From assembly GCA_021018995.1 (NCBI GenBank), contig CM037589.1, positions 59,780,101 to 59,844,100 on the forward strand: a stretch of 64,000 nt of DNA, in the 5' to 3' direction. Shown here piece by piece: positions 1 through 12,358 of the stretch (position 1 is the stretch's first letter; every line of letters begins with the position of its first letter). The translations under genes and the position numbers were made by a program. The notes below the pieces were generated by a model. That model worked only from the letters and a program-made list of their open reading frames with translations. It was not told the DNA's origin and did no database searches. This DNA is from Chloranthus sessilifolius (lineage: Eukaryota; Streptophyta; Magnoliopsida; Chloranthales; Chloranthaceae).

Positions 1-1270
1 TTTTAATAATCCAAAAAATTAAATTAGGACAAATAGGTACTCTCATCAGTGCAAGGAGAGGTGAGAATGTTGTGGATTTAGTGTCTTCCCTCTCTTAGAT
101 AGATAAGTCACCAACGAAGTAACTCATCTTCTTTATATTGCATCTTAGGAGCTCCTACAAAACAGTAAAGAGTTATTAACGTACAATGTCATATTTTAAC
201 ATTATTACATCAAAGATAGTAATTCATAGATTATTGACGAAGACCATACCATTTTCTCCATCTCCGAATTCAAAAGGGTGTAGGATGACAAATGGTGATA
301 ATATGTTGTAACCTACAAATATAAAAAAACCTTCTTAAACGCATCATATTCAATTGGGTTGTGTACGGATGGCAGTCGGAATGGATAAAAATTGTAAGTT
401 TACTTGTAAAATCAAAACATTTGCAAGAGAAATCAAGAGATCATACGAGTTAAGCAAACAAAATTGTTAAAAAGAGAATGATGATACATGATTGCTATTG
501 GACACAATATATACCTACACTTATTATAGATATAGACGTTTAAAGACTAAAATTCCTCTATACCCCCAACTATATAATACTGACACACAAACAGTAATCA
601 GGTACAGTTAACTTCAATAAGCCATATCTTAACAATAACAACAAATAGATTTATAAAATGTGTAAGTTTTAAAGCAGAAGTATCTCTACCAGAGACCAGT
701 ATCTGATCTTATTCAGAAGTAATCGCTAGACTTAAAACATAGTTCATAAAATTAGAATATTCTGAAAGGAATTTTAAGCTAATTATCCCTTTTTTGAAGA
801 TTTTTAAGTAAAATAAGAGCCATAACCAAAAAAGATAAAGGAACACTAATAAAACTGTGAAGGTTTCTAATAAAGTTTGACAAAATTTGAGAAAGATATG
901 ACTAAAATAGAGACAATCAAGATGAGGCAAGATTTTAAATACAGTATTGGACGAAGCCAGCCTCCGGAACGATATGTATTTCCAACACCGATACCTATCA
1001 ATTGATGCCATAGTCTTGACATTGAAGGACATAGACACGATCCTTATACACAACTTTTTCCGCGTTAATTACTTCTATCCTAAAACTTTTGAGATCAAAT
1101 TTCAGGCTCATACTAATTTCAATTACTTTAGTAAGGAAACAAAGCCCCTATGCTTGGTCTCTGTTAACTTTTGCAAATATTGTTATATTGTCCACATCCT
1201 ATAAATAAGGTACAATTATATTAAAAAAATTGGATGAAGGCCTCTCATAAAAAGAGAATTGAATTGTTCC
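1..1270. other. AT-rich intergenic DNA
   Basis: I see no exon-like stretch, RNA gene or clear repeat here. Short open frames exist on both strands but show neither a family match nor a splice pattern. The DNA is probably decayed repeat. Confidence 0.5.
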
Positions 1271-1271
1271 T

Positions 1272-1495
1272 ATGTAGGAGTCCGATAGCCTGGGCTGCTA
1301 GGGAATAACGTGTCACCCTGACTTAATCCATGGGAGGAATGAAAGAAACCAACTTGGCCTCTGTTAATTAGAACAAAGAATTTAGTGGGAGAGAAACACT
1401 CGTATATCCATTTCCTCCACTTGTAAACAAAGTTCATCCTTAAATATATATTGTTCCGAGTCACATTGAACCAGTCGATAGAATTTGAGAAACTC
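1272..1495 (-). pseudogene. L1-type LINE reverse transcriptase fragment
   Basis: Read on the minus strand this encodes a piece of a plant L1 ORF2 reverse transcriptase. It has the block W-R-K-W-I-Y-E-C-F, then F-F-V-L-I-N, then G-F-F-H-S-S-H-G-L-S-Q-G-D. This is the usual order WI.EC / F.VLING / GFF.SSRGLRQGDPLSP just before the catalytic palm motifs. The frame runs out within about 65 residues, and neither the endonuclease nor the FADD motif is nearby, so it is a short dead fragment. Confidence 0.7.
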
Positions 1496-1974
1496 GTTAC
1501 TTTTATGAATTAGAAAATAAAGGAGCAAAAAATCATTTTAAATAATACCAAAATTAAATTACACCATAAGCTTCCCAGTTAGCACAAGATTGCAAGATTT
1601 AGACATAACATTGATGAAGGTATAACAAATAAAGTAATAATATACATGGAACTAAAATAAAATACAAGGTACTCTATATATGCTTCAAAAATTTCTCAAA
1701 ACATATATCCATCAAAAGATGACATATACTTTACGAGCATTCATTTTTCATCAAAAAAAGCTACAAAAGTGATGAGCGACTCACCAACGATTTGAAAAAC
1801 GATGGATCACGCGAAGGAGTCTGAGTAGCTCCCGAATAATTTTCGGCTGGAAGGTTTACGCTATTCGATTTTTACCGGAGCAAGCAAGGTTTCGCAGTAA
1901 ACTAATCCACACAAAATAACTGAGACCCCAAAAAATACAATCGGAGATGATACAAGGGCGATTGATTTTATGCT

Positions 1975-2190
1975 TGGAGAAGAAGCTGCGCGCCAGTGTT
2001 GAAACTAGAAGAAGCTGCACAGAAAGGGCGAATTGGAGAAGAAGTTGCACACCAATGTGCTGGAACGAGAAGAAGCTGCGTAAAATACAACTGGAGAAGA
2101 TATAAGGGCGAACGACTAAGGTTGGAGAAGAAGTTGCGCACCAGGGCTAGAATGAGAAGACGTTGCGTAGGAAAAACCCTTCAAACCATA
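1975..2190. repeat. Minisatellite, GAGAAGAAG-TTGCGCACC unit
   Basis: Three to four degenerate copies of a unit of about 60-70 bp, each containing GAGAAGAAG followed by CTGCGC or TTGCGC and a GGCTAGAA-like segment. An open frame runs through it but only reflects the repeat. A related single unit followed by the same AAAAACCCTT segment recurs at 2941-2990. Confidence 0.5.
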
Positions 2191-2365
2191 GTCACAAAAA
2201 TCTCCAAATAATTGAATAATTTGCGAATAATTCATGATTTTTTTAAGAGACGAACAGAACACGAATTATTGATGAACTTTTGAAAAAATTGCAAACATCA
2301 CCAATGTTCGCGAAGTTTTCGAATTATTCGCGAAATTTGCGAACATCACCGAAGTCGGCTCCTTA
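2190..2365. repeat. TTCGCGAAT-word element
   Basis: A non-coding stretch dominated by variants of TTCGCGAA, GAATAATT and GCGAATAATTC in both orientations. It begins next to a CATAGTCACAAA segment that resembles the ends of the hAT-like elements described at 18065 and 29297. A second block with similar words lies at 29830-30000. Confidence 0.5.
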
Positions 2366-2469
2366 ATAGCTTACATGCTAAGTTACCTTAGTGCTAGCTT
2401 AAAAGTTAAAAACATATTTTTATATTTTATTATTTATATCTAAAAGTAAAAAGTAAAAAGCTAAAAGTT

Positions 2470-2660
2470 AAACCCTCCTCTCTCTCTTATCTCAAACTCT
2501 CCTCCTCTCTGTCCTCTCGACTCTGGATGGTTGAACTAATGAACCTCTCTCATCTCTCTCAACTCTCAAGGTGGTCGACCACTTCTGGACACGTCAGCCA
2601 CCTCCTCCTCTCTCATCTCTCTCTCTCTCTCTCTCACGTCATGTGTAACGCCGCGCCGCT
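2470..2660. repeat. CT-rich low-complexity tract
   Basis: Pyrimidine-rich DNA with repeated CTCTC runs. No coding signal is visible. Confidence 0.7.
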
Positions 2661-3120
2661 AGCTATAAGTGGTTTGATAATCATGTATTCATATCCCAAT
2701 AGTTTAATAATTTATTATTTTACTTAAAAATATATTTAAAATTTTTAAATATATATCTAAATCATAATATTATATTATATTATATTATATATATAATTAT
2801 ATAATTATATTTTTATAATTTTTTATGTTTCTGAATTGTTCCCGAACTTCCCGAACTTTGCCGGATTTTAACTTTGTTGAATTATTACTGAACCCCGATT
2901 TTATGACTATGCTTCAAACGATCCCTTTTAGCTTTACCCCAGTGCTAGAACAAGAAGATGTTGCACACGAAAAACCCTTGAAACAATCCCATCTAGCTTC
3001 TAAACTACCCTTTATAGAAGGGTAGTTTAGTAAAATCATATGGATAAAATTACTCACACGTGCGACTAATTTGCCAATCTCACAGAAATTAGAAGTTTAA
3101 AAAATCGTAAAAATCTTTTC

Positions 3121-3192
3121 CTCTAAAACGTTTGGTACCTATATAATAGGCTAAAAAATTTCATTTCTAAGGTTGGTTTTCTAAAGTTCCCT
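3121..3192. repeat. Diverged end of a MULE-like element
   Basis: The block with ACGTTTGG, ATATAATAGGCTAAAAAATTTC and GGTTGGTTTTCTAAA aligns by eye to the right end of the inverted-repeat element at 4892-5704. It is probably a solo or truncated relative. Confidence 0.4.
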
Positions 3193-3407
3193 ATAATAAA
3201 CTTGAAAGATCATGTGACTTTGTTTTCACTATTAAAAGATTTTCCAAATTTTCAACTAAATCCCTATTGTTTCACTATTTTTAATTTTATTATTTTTTGA
3301 AAAAATAATTAGTTATTCTAACTTTTTTTTTTTTTTTTTTTCTGCTTTTTTGAAACTAATCTTATGCTTGCTTGACTTATTCCTGAACTCCCACTTTGAC
3401 TATAGAG

Positions 3408-3650
3408 CAAGGTGTCAAAAACGGTATCGGACTCGAGTATCGGTCCATGGAGTACCAATACGACTCGGCCAATTCGTATCGGCCGATACCGATACGTAAC
3501 AGCCTAATTTTTTTTAAATAGAGGTATCGGCCGATACCAATATAGATACCAAGTTGAAATACCAATACATATCGGGGCCGATACGTAATAGTTTGTCGAG
3601 AAACCGATACGTATCAGTATCAGCCGATTTTTTATACCATTTTATAGAGG
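3408..3650. repeat. CGATAC-word element
   Basis: Built almost entirely from the word CGGCCGATACGTATCGG and variants in both orientations. Similar blocks occur at 9812, 12359, 53257, 58122 and 62336. It is non-coding; open frames across it only spell repeated CGATAC codons. Confidence 0.65.
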
Positions 3651-3794
3651 TGATTAGCCGACATAGTGACAAATTTTTCCAAACTTGACCGAAAGTTTGC
3701 AAAGTAGGGGCCACAAAAATGTTCAGCGAAATTTCTCTTGTTTCGGCAATTGTCAAAAGTTTTTTAATTCACTATAATTAATTTCAGGGAAATA

Positions 3795-3957
3795 TTTAAG
3801 TTGTTATAACTTAGGAAGTAAGATTATTGGTTGATTATACTTTCTTTGTCTCTTCGTAACATATGTTTTTTCATTTTTAAGTTGTTATAACTTAGGAAGT
3901 AAGATTATTGGTTGATTATACTTTCTTTTGTCTCTTCGTAACATATGTTTTTTCATT
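3795..3957. repeat. 81-bp tandem duplication
   Basis: Two adjacent copies, 3795-3875 and 3876-3957, starting TTTAAGTTGTTATAACTTAG and ending ATATGTTTTTTCAT. The only difference I see is one extra T in a T-run of the second copy, so the event is recent. Confidence 0.9.
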
Positions 3958-4891
3958 GTATATTTGTAATGCATACAAATAGTGATTTATATAATGTACT
4001 ATTTCGTTATTTAACTGTAAAATTTATAAATAAATAAAAAGTAGAGAAAATGTCTCCGCTGTGGCAATGCCTACTTAATAGCAAAAAAGACTAACACCTT
4101 AGCTGATGTATAAGTTGCATATATATTATTTTTGCCTTTTTTTTTGTTCCTTCATAATTGAGCACCTTGCTCAAAGTAAGGGGCTTTCTTCTTGAATATG
4201 GTGACAAAATTTCTCAAAATTTCTCTGAAATTTTTTTCCAAAATTCACCGAAACAGAGTTAGATAAAACTTTCGACGAAATTTTTGTAATTTTTTCTTAA
4301 ATATAGAAATTTATTAATTTTGACAAAATTAACGTTTAAATATAATTTATATACAGTTTCTACTCCCAGAAATTTTCCAAAACTTATTCGTCTGACAAAT
4401 ATTTCCAACTTAATTGTTGACCGACAGATTTCACATGGTGGGACGAGGTGGATCTTGATATTTGTCTGAGAATATTGCAACCTAATCTACAACCGTTGGA
4501 CTCTTTTGTAAATAATTGGTGATTACTTTATGCAACATCCAAACATAGGCAGCTGCTTTAACAGTTAGATACTTCCGAGAGATGTCATTTTCGGGCTTTG
4601 GGCCGTCCACTAACTGATTAAATGATCGGGCAATTGGGAGCAATCCTTGATTTATTAAGGGTGGGTTTGGACAAGATCTTCGTGAGCGCACTCCAACTCC
4701 TTGACTTCCGTCCAATCTCGGTTAGAGTACGTTTTATCTGCTTTTGTAGGAAGTTCATTGTTCACTTAAAATAGCTCTCCGCAAGTGCAAATGAGGGATG
4801 AGCTGGTTTACCAAATGCAGTGCGGGCCTAAGCGTGCCCACTGGAGCCGACCTTGACCCCAGGGAGCTACGCTAAATGCACACTTGGGCAC

Positions 4892-5704
4892 TTTAGAAAA
4901 ACAACCCTGATATTGAAACATTTTAGGCTATTATACAAGACCCAAATGTTTTAGCAAAAAGGGTTTTCACTGTTATTGGAAGTTTGAATGGCTGTGAGAT
5001 ACAATGCACGTGAATTTACGTTTCAGCCCTTCTTCTAAAGTGGCGTTAGCCAGCTGGCATCGGAACTGACCGGCGATGAGCTCCTTTTGATCGGAAGGCT
5101 CTTCCAATCATCTTTGCCTTCTGGATCTAAGCCAAAAGGAGGCTGCAATGTGCTGTTTCAAAGCCCCCAATCATTCATCTTTTTCATTAAGCTGAAACCC
5201 TAAACCTCTCACAGACGTTATCCCTAGCTTCAAATCCTAACTAAAATCCCACGGTTAGGATCGAAATGGTCTAAAACACTAATCTCCCAACTAAATCAAA
5301 GCTTTCTGTAGTTGTTCCATACCTCTATAACCTCATCTTCCTCAAGCCAGAACCCTAAAATCTACAGGATGTTCTTCCTTGCTCAACTGGAGATTCTTGA
5401 ATCTTTTTAGATCCCGACGTGGTTGGAATCCTGAACCTTGGTTTCTGGTCCATGAATTTCTGTTCACGAATCAGTTGCAGTGGAAATCGAGGCCAACGAA
5501 GAAGAAGGGCGAATCAGGTGTAGTCAAAATCAAGTTCAACGTAGAAGAAGGGTTGAAACGTAAATTCACGTGCAAACTGAGACCCCAACCATTGTATCTC
5601 ACATCCATTCAAACTTCCAAAAGCCATGAAAGCCCTTTTAGCTAAACCGTTTGGGTCTTGTATGATAGCCTAAAACATTTCAAAATCAGGGTTGTTTTTC
5701 TAAA
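4892..5704. mobile_element. MULE-like element with long terminal inverted repeats
   Basis: The left end, TTTAGAAAAACAACCCTGAT, is matched in reverse complement at 5685-5704. The inverted similarity continues inward for about 140 bp, through AGGCTAT-ATACAAGACCC and CACGTGAATTTACGTTTCA. About 500 bp of unique, relatively GC-rich DNA (5040-5560) lies between the arms. A long-TIR element with a unique core fits a non-autonomous Mutator-like (Pack-MULE) element. I could not find a clean 9-bp target duplication, so superfamily assignment is tentative. Confidence 0.6.
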
Positions 5705-5753
5705 CCAGATACAAGGTACAATGGTATGTAGAAGCTAGACATACCCAATATAT

Positions 5754-6688
5754 TGTTAGATGAAATTTGAGAACAGAAATCCGAAAATGATGAAAAGGGC
5801 AAGAGAATTGGACTCGAGGCACGTAATCGTTGTTTTTAAAACGCTATTCGCTCCCTACTCGAGTAAATCTTCGAGTTTGCAAAAGGGTTCCAGCGAGACG
5901 TTTCCAGGATACAACGAGCCCAATCTCTTGGATGCGATCCGTTACTTTGCAACAGTAGAGGATCGCCCCAGAAAACTCAATCCGATGGAGTACCACCAAA
6001 AGAAGATAGCAAGAGAAATTCTCAAGTTTTATGCAAGGATTCCGATGGATTTCAGAGTGTTTCAATCTGTGTCCTAAGGCCTCCTTATATAGAAATTTTA
6101 ATATGGTATTGGACCAATCATATTTTGACGGCACTCGATCTTTCAAAGATCTCAACCACTACATCCAACGGCTGCATGAAAGGTTGTAACTTTTCGAATT
6201 CAAATTCGAATAATTATACACCTTTATAAGCGGTTATAAAACGGTTGGGTCCAACGGTCAACGTTTGACCAATCCGTTTGGCCCAATAGACCGAATTGAC
6301 CCGTTGAATAGTGACCCATTAGGCCCGACCCACGAATAATCCGACCGTTGGATCCGCCTGGTCAAAATTCAAACCTCTCCTTGCGACGATCTTGCGCAAA
6401 TGCGCGCCTAAAAAGCGCCTAATGCGCCTAAACGCTAATCGCCATGACAATGACGCTGCTGCCGCTAGGCACACTCTTCTCTTATTATTGTTAAACAATA
6501 ATAGAAGGTGAAAGGTTCTATATATAGTCTAGGCACTTTTTATTTTTACCAATGTGGGACTATTCATTTGCATATAAAACTTTAGAATAACTATTGTCTA
6601 AAAATCCAACCCAAAACTAAGAAATCAAATAAAGTTTTATTTTCTTTAAATTATTAAAATATTTATTATATTAATAATAAATATAACA
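5754..6688 (-). mobile_element. Solo LTR with 5-bp target-site duplication
   Basis: A 935-bp block begins TGTTA and ends TAACA, as LTRs do, and is flanked on both sides by TATAT (5749-5753 and 6689-6693). Read on the minus strand it has TCCCACATTGG followed by a TATA box (CTATATATAG, about 6517-6526), matching the U3 region of plant Copia LTRs. Transcription would therefore run towards lower coordinates. No second LTR, primer-binding site or polyprotein is present, so it is the product of LTR-LTR recombination. Open frames inside it are not genes. Confidence 0.85.
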
Positions 6689-6693
6689 TATAT

Positions 6694-7164
6694 GCCCATA
6701 TATCCAATGAATATTCAATGTATCTGTGATACTCGGTAAGTGTCATCTCGGCATTGATGGTGGACGATGCATATCTGAAAACTTAAATTTTGATCCATGA
6801 TGGCAAATGATACTTTCTTTTCAATCTCAATTGAAATAAGTTACTGATTGAATACATGTGATGCTATTTTTCATCAAGGTCTGCCTTTTGATGCAAAGGA
6901 TTTGGTGGCTCAAAGGTTACTTTGTAAGAATATTCCTTTCGTATCATTCAAAGCGGTCAAAAGGCTTTAAAATTAATGTTTATCCTATAAATCTTCAAAT
7001 TTGTGTTAGCCATCCCTTTTAAAAATCATTTGACTACTCTGATCAGACGATGGAGAGTTTTTTAAGCAAACTTCGACTCATCAAATCTTTACATCAATTC
7101 AATTACATCAAGTGGCACACGTATCACATTTACTCAATCAGTGACCCATTCCAATCTAGATTTA

Positions 7165-7223
<59 letters not shown>

Positions 7224-7760
7224 AGCTCAATTCTATTTTGTCAGCTATCTGCCAACAATGTTAGATGTGTGGTTTTATTAGTAGGAGATATACATGTTTC
7301 ATGTTCCTATGTTTTGAAATGTCAAAAACCTACAACCCCACTAACAGCCTATGAATATGACAATACATGCTACAAACTTGCCACTACCATTTTATAATGT
7401 GGTAATGTTGCCCATCACTTATATCAATGGATATGATCATATACCGTTGAAAAGTATATTTTTTTAATCGCACATAACATATATTTTTTATTAATATAAA
7501 TTGGATAATCAACATAACATAAAATTAACATATGTTTGAGATGTCCCATTTTGTGTCCCGAGACTGAGCGAGATGATAATCATATCAAGTCTCGCCTTGG
7601 GACACCGGAGAGAAATTTATTTTTTTAAGGATGCATTTGTTCAAGATGTTATACTAACTCCCAATTGAAATTATATGAATCGTTACTTTTGTACACATGG
7701 CACCGTTTTGACTCATCATGTGGACTATTTTGATACAATCCTAAGTTGTATCCAAACTAT
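6694..7760. other. Intergenic DNA with a (TA)n tract
   Basis: No gene is recognised. A (TA)n run occupies 7167-7221 and creates a spurious reading frame with alternating Tyr and Ile. Confidence 0.6.
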
Positions 7761-8380
7761 GTGATACCGGAAACGGCTATCTTGTTTTGTCGGAATCTTT
7801 GCATGCCAATTTTTTTAAGGCTAATATTGATTATAGGTGTGATTCTTCCATTGAGATATGCTCGAATGACCCATCCACTTGGACTGCTTAGATTGATTAT
7901 AGGTATGAGCCGTATGAGATAATAGTCAACTGTACCTTTCATGGTAGAAGATAAAACATATATTTGAATAGTATAATATTATTTAAACATTATTGTTCCC
8001 CTCATGTCATACCTCTGAGACGTCTTCTGTAATGGGATGCGTGTCGAATTTTCGAGATTTTGTTGTGCTTCAATTGGATGGCCAATGATGACCAGAAAAG
8101 AAATAAGTAGCATTCAGCCTACAATTATTTGCTTAGTGGCAGTCGGACTATTTTTAGCCGCTAGATTATGTTAAAAGCTCTCTTTAACTTATGTCAAGGT
8201 CCTAAATTTGGTGCTGGCCAGTTTGATGGAATGGCTAGAGGGTGAGTGATTATTTGAGACTTCCTTAAATGAGGAAAGTGACAACTAGCATTTTATTGAT
8301 GTGTGATTTAGTATTAACTTTGTCACTTATTTCTCTACACATTTTTATTGAGCGCTAACCTCTTCATAACTCCGCAATGG

Positions 8381-8560
8381 GCAATGGTCAGGTCTAATCA
8401 GGTTGAACTCAATATCTACAGCTCACGAGTATGAGAGAATCTTGACTTTCATGATTTTTACTTTTTATAGGCAATGGTCAGGTCCAATCAGGTTGAACTC
8501 AATACCTACAGCCCACGAGTACGAGAGAATCTTGACTTTCATGATTTTCACTTTTTATAG
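8381..8560. repeat. 90-bp tandem duplication
   Basis: Two adjacent 90-bp copies, 8381-8470 and 8471-8560, each starting GCAATGGTCAGGT and ending CTTTTTATAG, with only a few differences. A diverged third copy is at 23280-23380, so the unit belongs to a dispersed repeat. Confidence 0.9.
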
Positions 8561-8599
8561 GATGGCACACAGTCAAAAATCCCCTATTTCAAAGGCCTG

Positions 8600-9370
8600 C
8601 AGAATTGGTTGAACTCCTAATCTAGTTCAACCTGGTGACCAATGTATAATAGTCCCAACTCAGATAAAAAAAAGTCTTAATCCTGAGCTATATGTGATTG
8701 CAGACGCTACATGTCATGACACATTTTTGGTGGGGACGGTGAAACATAATACCGATGCTAAAAATAAAATCAGAGTGAGGACTTGAGCCCAGAACCGAAC
8801 AATATTATAACATGTGGGTATGGATTGTCACACATTGCCTCTCTGCAATCTCCTTTCAATAAATCATTTGTCATCCTCCTCTCCTTAATTTGCTGTCTTT
8901 ATATCATTTCAATTCTTTGTGCATAATATCTTGCTAACTTTCGATAAATATGCACAAATTATCTATTTCAATCCATAATTTTCTACTTTATAATAGTTAT
9001 TACTCTTATAAACTTTCTCTCTGTCTATTTAATTATTTATAATTTTATTATTCTATGCTACTCTTAGTTTATTTATCATGAAGCAGCCTTTTGTATTTTA
9101 GATTCTTCTTGTTTTTTTATAGTTTAATATTTTGTATAAAAAAATATGCAAGATTTTACAAAAACATTTCTTCAACTAAAATGTAACTCTTAGATCGCAA
9201 TTCTCTTGCTTGCTTATGGTTGAATCCCCTTACCAAATGTCATAAAATTATCAACCATTCAATCCTACAAATAGTCCTTTAACCATCAAATTTAAAAGTT
9301 GGTTTTTGCATACATATATTTTTCGCTAACATTTTTGGATCACATTATTATTATTTATTGGATTGAAGAT
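8600..9370. other. Intergenic DNA, nothing recognised
   Basis: AT-rich DNA without exon-like signals, long inverted repeats or a clear mobile element. Confidence 0.5.
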
Positions 9371-9375
9371 ACATG

Positions 9376-9782
9376 TAGGGGTCTCAATGAGCCCGATCAG
9401 GCCGGGTTTCAGTCAAGCCTTAGATGGACCGTTCTTAATTGGGCTTCTTGGAACTAGCCTATTACTAATTGGCGCAGGGCCGGGTTAGCCCATTTATTAA
9501 TCAGGCCTATTTATCTTATCTCATACCGACCCTTAGTAGGCAGGGTTGAACCAGACTACGAGCTAGCCCAACAATTTTATACAAATTGATCAGGGGTCGG
9601 ACTGGGTTTGGGTAGAGCTTAACTGGCTCATTTTTAGTCGGGCTTTTGAAAATAGCCCACACATGACTTGGCTTACTAATTAGGCCAGGACGGGCCAGCC
9701 CAACTATATATCAGACTTACCTTTCTCAGCCCATACCCGCCTATTGGAGGCCAGGCTCATGCCCAACCTGTTAAGACCTTAA
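9376..9782. repeat. GGCCGGGC/GGGCTAGCCC-word element
   Basis: Starts AGGGGTCTCAATGAGCCCG and is filled with variants of GGCCGGGC, GCCCAAC and TAGCCCA in both orientations. It ends near AACCTGTTAAGACCTT, a partial inverted match to its start. This is typical of plant non-autonomous DNA elements with simple-sequence cores. Confidence 0.55.
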
Positions 9783-9811
9783 ATATAAGGTTCTTTCTCA
9801 TAAGTCATATC

Positions 9812-10065
9812 CATGGTTTTAAACATCAGCAATATCCGATATATATTATATTGGCCAATATGTATCGGGTTAGGTCCTTTCAAATACGAATATACATCTC
9901 GATTCTATATTGGGTCAAACAACTCAAATATTCGACCATATTATATCATATCGGCCGATGTGTATCGAATATGACTCAGACAAAATATTAAAATGCCCTT
10001 TTATAAAAATAATTATGTATATATTTTTTATTTTAAAAATAAAAAAAGGAGCTTAAATATTGGCC
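9812..10065. repeat. CGATAC-word element
   Basis: Begins near CATGGTTTTAAACATC and is built from ATATCGGCCAATATGTATCG variants. It is a member of the family at 3408, 12359 and 53257. Confidence 0.55.
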
Positions 10066-10309
10066 AATGTCGGAACTTAAATCCCTGCTCGTTATCTTTT
10101 GATGCTCGTTACCGCTCCTTTCTATCCTTTATCGATTCGTACCAAACAAGAATTCAAAGGTCTTGTGATCAATAATGCAATATGATGTGCGGCTGGTAAT
10201 CAACAACACCAATAATGACAGAAAGATGAAGTGTGAGTATGCCATTGTCTTGAACTCCATGTGACACCTTACATATTAATTGTTATCATATAACAAGTTA
10301 ATTAGGATT

Positions 10310-10850
10310 AACGGATGCGTAAACTTGGTTAACAAAATCAAAACCAAAATTTTGATTTCAGTGTCGGTTCACTTAAAATTACTCTTGAATCGAAAAGTTT
10401 TAATTTGGATTTCAGTTAGATGAACTTACCACCCTCTTGAACTGAAACCGAACCAATCCAATGCAGTTTCATTTTCGATCAGTTCCCACTATAAAAAATT
10501 AGACTATTAGCGGCAGCCAAATTTACCGCAGCTGCTACTATAAACTTAAAAATTGTTGTTAATATCCTCGTCGCTAATAGTTTTTTTGTTAATAGCAACA
10601 GATTTTTGCCACTACTAATAGTCTTATTTTGATAGTGTCGGTTCGATTCGATTTTTATCAATATTTTATTTATTTATTCGGATTTATGGTCAATTTCTCA
10701 CCCTACTAAGCAGGTTTTCAGCTCTCAGCTACCGAAATCGAAACCAAATTAGGCCAGACAAGTTCGGTTTGGTGTCAGTTTTCAATCGACTTTGATTCGG
10801 GCCAATTCAGAAAGCTCAATTTTCGGTTTTAATCCACACCCTTAGTTACC
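10310..10850. repeat. AACCGAATCGG-word element
   Basis: The flanks 10310-10486 and 10638-10850 consist of variants of AAACCGAA, GATTTCAG and GGTTCGGTTT in both orientations and are interrupted by the CACTA-like MITE at 10487-10637. A relative lies at 27130-27380. Confidence 0.5.
10487..10637. mobile_element. CACTA-like MITE
   Basis: The 151-bp element starts CACTATAAAAAATTAGACTA and ends with the reverse complement of CACTATCAAAATAAGACTA. CACTA termini followed by an A-run and AGACTATTAG are characteristic of CACTA (En/Spm) derivatives in plants. Flanking triplets TCC and TCG agree at two of three bases. It has no coding capacity. Confidence 0.7.
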
Positions 10851-11230
10851 ACCACTAGCATCAAGAGATAGGCGAGGCCTAGCATCAAGAGATAGGCGAG
10901 GCCAAGCCAACCAAAAGTTAACATTGGGTGGTGACAAATGTGGCAGTCAACCTTTGATTCAAATGCGTTGTTGAGTAGATGTCTGTAGGTAGGTTGGCTA
11001 TCTTCTCATGTCAGCAAGCAGGAGAGAGGGTCTTTATTATTTACTCAAAGTCATCATTTTCCTATCATGTTCATATTTATTCGGTAGCTGTCAGACCACG
11101 CAACTAATAGCACATTCTTCTTATCAATGTCACTGAAAATTTAATATTCTCCAACTTGCTCGTCACCTACCCTCTACAAATGATTAGTTTAACTTACTAT
11201 TTTTTGGAGGAACTGTGCCCGGGTTCAGAG

Positions 11231-11660
11231 AAATCTTTACATTCACTGTCAGTTGGAGATCATGTGCCGTCCATCACGAGCATCGAATATTACCGCAACT
11301 TAGATAAGGTCGATAAGATCCCATTCCAAAAAAACTAAAATTGTTTTTATAATTTTTCTACCATTAAAAATGTAAAAATCTTTATATTTATTGTCAGTTG
11401 GTCATCATGTGACGTGTATCACAAGGATCGGATACCACCGCAACTTAGGTAAGGTCGATCAGATCCCATTGAAATAAAACTAAAATTTTTTTCATAACTT
11501 TTCTACCATTAAAAGCGTAGAAATCTTTACATTCGCTGTCAGTTGGCCATCATGTGACATTCATCACGAGGATCGGATACCACTGCAACTTAGGTAAGGT
11601 CGATCAGATCCCATTAAAGAAATTCTAAAATTATTTTTATAACTTTTATACCATTAAAAT
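11231..11660. repeat. Three tandem copies of an about 145-bp unit
   Basis: Copies start near 11231, 11374 and 11521. Each begins AAATCTTTA, continues with GTCAGTTGG, CATCACGAGGATCGGATACC and AGATCCCATT, and ends with TTCTACCATTAAAA. A diverged single unit, with ATGTGACACCCATCACGAGG, is at 63760-63850. Confidence 0.85.
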
Positions 11661-11879
11661 ATGGCCAAAGTTTAGGAAAATCAATGCACCAATTTTTTGG
11701 GAGTATTACCTTATTTTTAACCCGTTAAACATAGGATAAAAAAGTCAAAAAAATAATTATGTTTTTTAAATCACATGTCTCATGAATGATCAAACAAAAA
11801 CGAGAGTTGTTTTGGGTTGGTCATGCCACGTGGCATGTGATAATGCGATCGGGCGCATGGATCATCCTATGCGCCCTAG

Positions 11880-12295
11880 CGCATTCTACCCTTTGACTTA
11901 TTTGTATCCCCTGAAAATATAATCTCACTCATCCGAAAATCATTGACTTCTTTAAATCAGACGATAAAGATTGTTTTTCAGCCCAAATTTTCAAACAATC
12001 GGTCTTGAGATTATAGGCATACCATTAGATGGTCAATTTTTTATTTCTAATGAAACATCCCACAAAGTGACTCAAAATTCACATGAAACCATCACATTGA
12101 CGGGTGATTTTACGATCACCTTTTAGAATATGTCCCCTTAGAATGAAAATTTGGTCATTTAATGGTAATCTCAAGATCCACTATGTGGAAGATTTGGGCT
12201 TCATCCTTTAATTCAAAGGGATTACTGATGAGATTAACGTTTTTGGCTTAAGCGAGATTATATTTATATCTACTACTATGAGCAGAGGGATCATT
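11880..12295. mobile_element. Fold-back MITE, family B copy 1
   Basis: Carries the family-B signature: TTGAGATTATAGGCATACCA, then a TCAATTTTTTATT block, and its inverted counterpart further right. Much of the element is self-complementary. It is non-coding and diverged from the copies at 19580 and 22786. Confidence 0.6.
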
Positions 12296-12358
12296 ATGGA
12301 CAATGAGCGCTGGAAGGAATAGTCGTGCATTTGTATGGACCTTAAGGCGTGGGTTGAC

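Noticed and set aside
5760..6155. Overlapping open frames of about 105 codons on both strands
   Set aside because: They lie wholly inside the solo LTR with a 5-bp target duplication and have no family match.
7050..7397. 115-codon frame with alternating Tyr-Ile
   Set aside because: The reading frame is carried by a (TA)n run; the same applies to frames at 13485, 60435, 60463 and 62215.
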